Assembly: GCA_031278255.1 (NCBI GenBank)
Contig: JAITKU010000148.1
Location: forward strand, 1 to 7,690
Length of the DNA stretch: 7,690 nt
From: Eubacteriales Family XIII. Incertae Sedis bacterium
Lineage (GTDB): Bacteria; Bacillota; Clostridia; Peptostreptococcales; Anaerovoracaceae
Reading direction: 5' to 3'
Position numbers and translations under genes: made by a program. Of the stretch, positions 6,364-7,690 are shown piece after piece. The notes below the pieces were generated by a model that ran no database searches, was not told the DNA's origin, and saw only the letters and a list, made by a program, of their open reading frames with translations. The first letter of the stretch is position 1, and every line of letters begins with the position of its first letter.

Positions 6364-6399
6364 GTGTTTTTTGCGCCTGTTTTTGCGGATATTTCATCC

Positions 6400-6414
6400 G
6401 TATACAAGTATACT
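6400..6414. promoter_or_regulatory. paired GTATAC motif, possible operator
   Basis: GTATAC occurs at 6400-6405 and 6408-6413, and the 11-mer ACAAGTATACT (6404-6414) repeats the heart of the upstream palindrome. A small stem CGGAT/ATCCG (6386-6390 with 6396-6400) precedes it. The location, about 50 bp upstream of the candidate -35 of the secreted-protein gene, suits a regulator site, but no regulator is known. Confidence 0.3.
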
Positions 6415-6461
6415 CTCTTGCAAACGCGGAAAAAAGCCCGAAAACCGTTGAAAAATACACG

Positions 6462-6490
6462 TTGACACACAGCTAAGATCCCGATGTCGT
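6462..6490 (+). promoter_or_regulatory. candidate promoter for the secreted-protein gene
   Basis: TTGACA (6462-6467) is a perfect -35, but the hexamer at 17 bp is TGTCGT (6485-6490), a poor -10. Either an activator is needed, or the gene is read from the upstream TATAAT through the terminator. The leader would be about 20-25 nt and includes the ribosome binding site GGGAGG (6507-6512). Confidence 0.35.
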
Positions 6491-6519
6491 ACAGTTCTGA
6501 ATGAGTGGGAGGGAAGGAA

Positions 6520-7690
6520 ATGTTTAAGCCGCTGAAAGCCAAAAATGTGAACAGGATATTGGCCCTGCTGGTCGTGATGGCCTTGCTGTCAAACGTATCG
6601 CTGTTCATGCCTGTGCCTGCAAGCTCGGAAAAGGTTTACGGCGAAAACGAGGGAACGCAGAGCCTGCGTGAACGGTATGAGGATATTCCAAACGGTGCGG
6701 TCATGCCGGACGGCAATGTATTGTTGTATTACAGCCTGTGGGACTTTGACGCGCGATACAAAAACGCCCTCTACTACGACAACCGCTTCGATCCGGAAAT
6801 CATACCCCTGCCCTTTGAAACGCAAGAGGCGCGGACGGATTTTCTGGACGGATACAAAGACGACACATGGTACCTGCTGGACACTGTGTATTCCATGCGC
6901 CTCATGCCCGATCCCGCGAACAATCCGAGCCAAGAAGAGATAGACGCGTTGCTTGCGGCCTCGTCCTTCGCCTATGTGGTGAAAGCCGAGGGAAGCGGCT
7001 TGGTCCGCATCATCCTCTCGACCAAAAACGACGAGGAATTTGAGATTCACATAGAAGCCGACGAGGACGGCAAAGCCCTCTCCGCCTCCTTGGTGCAGTT
7101 TGAAGAGGTATTGACCGTACCGGAACCGGAAGAACAAGAAGCGCTTGAAGAGGAAGTCCCGGAGGAAGCGCTTCCGGAAGAGGCTGCAATCACAGAAGAA
7201 AGCCCGGCGGAGGAAGCGAAGCCGGCCGAGGAAGAAACGAAGCCCGAAGAGAGCGACGTCTCCGCCGATCCCGAATCGGAAAAACCCGCCGAAGCGAGCG
7301 AACCGGCCGATGAAAGCCCGGCACCCGAAGCCGCCGCCCCCGAAGCGACGGCGCCGGCGGGCGAAGCCGACGCAAACGCCGCGAGCGAAGAACCGGAGGC
7401 CGCGCCCGCGGACGAAAACGCCGGCGCCGAAGGAACGGACGGCGCCGCGCCCGAAGCGCCCGCACAACAGGCTCCCGCCCCGGCCGGTGAAGCGTCCGAA
7501 TCCGAATCCGGACCCCTCGCGGCCCTGCGCAACCTCTTCCTCTTGACGGTCTACGCCGAGGACGGCGCCGACGCGACGCCGGCGGAAGAAGCCATGGATC
7601 CCGCACCCGCCGCGCCCGCCTCCGATTCGGAAGCCCCCGCTGCGGAGGGTGAACCCGCGCCCCCGGCCGCCGAGAGCGCGGAGAGCGAGC
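6520..7690 (+). CDS. secreted Glu/Ala/Pro-rich protein, 3' end beyond the window
   Basis: The frame is open from the ATG at 6520 (GGGAGG 7 nt upstream) to the window end: 390 residues with no stop, so the gene is incomplete. Residues 1-36 form a signal peptide: basic Lys/Arg/Asn start, hydrophobic core about 13-30, likely cleavage near PVPA/SS. Residues about 45-198 are a compact region rich in Tyr, Trp and Asp, with YYSLWDFDARY and TWYLLDTVYS; I do not recognise the domain. From about 200 onward the protein is almost entirely Glu, Ala, Pro, Asp and Ser, and must be disordered and highly acidic. It is broken by a hydrophobic segment at 332-346 (LAALRNLFLLTVYAED), after which the acidic tract resumes. 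The composition suggests an extracellular stalk or linker of a surface protein, with functional domains or a wall anchor perhaps downstream, unseen. Any adhesin or enzyme role would be a guess. Transcription may depend on the repeats at 6291-6414. Confidence 0.85.
   Translation, partial: MFKPLKAKNVNRILALLVVMALLSNVSLFMPVPASSEKVYGENEGTQSLRERYEDIPNGAVMPDGNVLLYYSLWDFDARYKNALYYDNRFDPEIIPLPFETQEARTDFLDGYKDDTWYLLDTVYSMRLMPDPANNPSQEEIDALLAASSFAYVVKAEGSGLVRIILSTKNDEEFEIHIEADEDGKALSASLVQFEEVLTVPEPEEQEALEEEVPEEALPEEAAITEESPAEEAKPAEEETKPEESDVSADPESEKPAEASEPADESPAPEAAAPEATAPAGEADANAASEEPEAAPADENAGAEGTDGAAPEAPAQQAPAPAGEASESESGPLAALRNLFLLTVYAEDGADATPAEEAMDPAPAAPASDSEAPAAEGEPAPPAAESAESE
7120..7512 (+). repeat. 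low-complexity Glu/Ala/Pro coding tract
   Basis: About 130 codons are drawn mostly from GAA, GAG, GCC, GCG, CCC and CCG. GC content rises relative to the first half of the gene, and degenerate PEEA/PAEE/EAPA-like units recur without a fixed period. The bias keeps other frames open on both strands, producing spurious ORFs. Confidence 0.8.

Larger units (their letters stand above)
6190..6364 (+). ncRNA. candidate small RNA or terminated leader, about 175 nt
   Basis: The unit runs from the predicted start after TATAAT to a strong terminator (6331-6363). A 5' hairpin ATACAAA/TTTGTAT (6188-6194 with 6206-6212) comes first. Then come imperfect tandem repeats of 24 and 29 nt (6232-6255, 6256-6284) sharing TAAAA..AGG..TTCGCGG.GAC. 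ATAAAAG (6231-6237) can also pair with CTTTTAT (6266-6272). A perfect 34-nt palindrome and the terminator hairpin follow. No ORF with a ribosome binding site fits. It could be a free regulatory RNA, or an attenuated leader for the secreted-protein gene starting 156 nt after the terminator. I recognise no known RNA family. Confidence 0.45.

Noticed and set aside
5935..6608. short frames of 87 (plus strand), 136 and 171 (minus strand) residues in the intergenic region
   Set aside because: Their translations look random, they lack clear ribosome binding sites, and they run through the palindrome, terminator and promoter elements.
6589..7467. 292-residue minus-strand frame rich in Phe, Arg and Gly
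   Set aside because: It is the mirror of the GAA/GCC-rich codons of the secreted-protein gene; low complexity explains the absence of stops.
7190..7606. Arg/Pro-rich minus-strand and Lys/Arg/Pro-rich plus-strand frames at the window end
   Set aside because: Both are frame shadows of the low-complexity tract; the frame starting at 6520 has a ribosome binding site and signal peptide.

Overview
The window looks like a chromosomal segment of a Bacillota (Clostridia-like) bacterium of fairly high GC content. The evidence is strong AGGAGG-type ribosome binding sites, sigma-A-like -10 boxes, frequent GTG/TTG starts, and Clostridia-type protein families (EF-G2-like GTPase, OmpR/PhoR-type two-component pair, RadA). 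This placement is an inference; there is no rRNA or tRNA in the window to anchor it.

Layout. Positions 1-148 hold a cluster of strong, partly mutually exclusive hairpins that look like the 3' part of a structured RNA I cannot name. An extended -10 promoter follows (about 164-192). Then comes a plus-strand gene (271-2214) for an EF-G-like translational GTPase of the divergent EF-G2/PRK12740 kind. Converging on it, with stops only 27 bp apart, is a minus-strand operon read from right to left: an OmpR-family response regulator (5758-5090), its membrane histidine kinase (5100-3649, start overlapping the regulator's end) and radA (3627-2242). The pairing of radA with a two-component system is unusual; radA more often lies near clpC and disA.

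The 761-bp divergent intergenic region (5759-6519) is the richest in unexplained signals. On the left it carries the operon's promoters and a perfect 13-bp tandem repeat placed like an activator site. In the middle are inverted repeats, a GC-rich palindrome block and then an AT-rich tract. On the right is what appears to be an independent short plus-strand transcription unit of about 175 nt. It has a consensus TATAAT, imperfect tandem repeats, a perfect 34-bp palindrome and a textbook intrinsic terminator, with no convincing ORF. It is either a small RNA or a terminated leader of the next gene.

The last gene (6520 to the window edge, incomplete) encodes a secreted protein. It has a signal peptide, an unrecognised N-terminal domain of about 150 residues and a long Glu/Ala/Pro-rich disordered tract, interrupted by a hydrophobic signal-like stretch ending in VYAED.

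Functionally, the regulator and kinase form one signalling unit, probably autoregulated, with RadA (recombination repair) co-transcribed. The EF-G paralogue is a separate unit. No mobile element, CRISPR array or recognisable defence or biosynthetic cluster is present. The strongest candidates for something undescribed are the 6190-6364 transcript and the 1-148 structured element.
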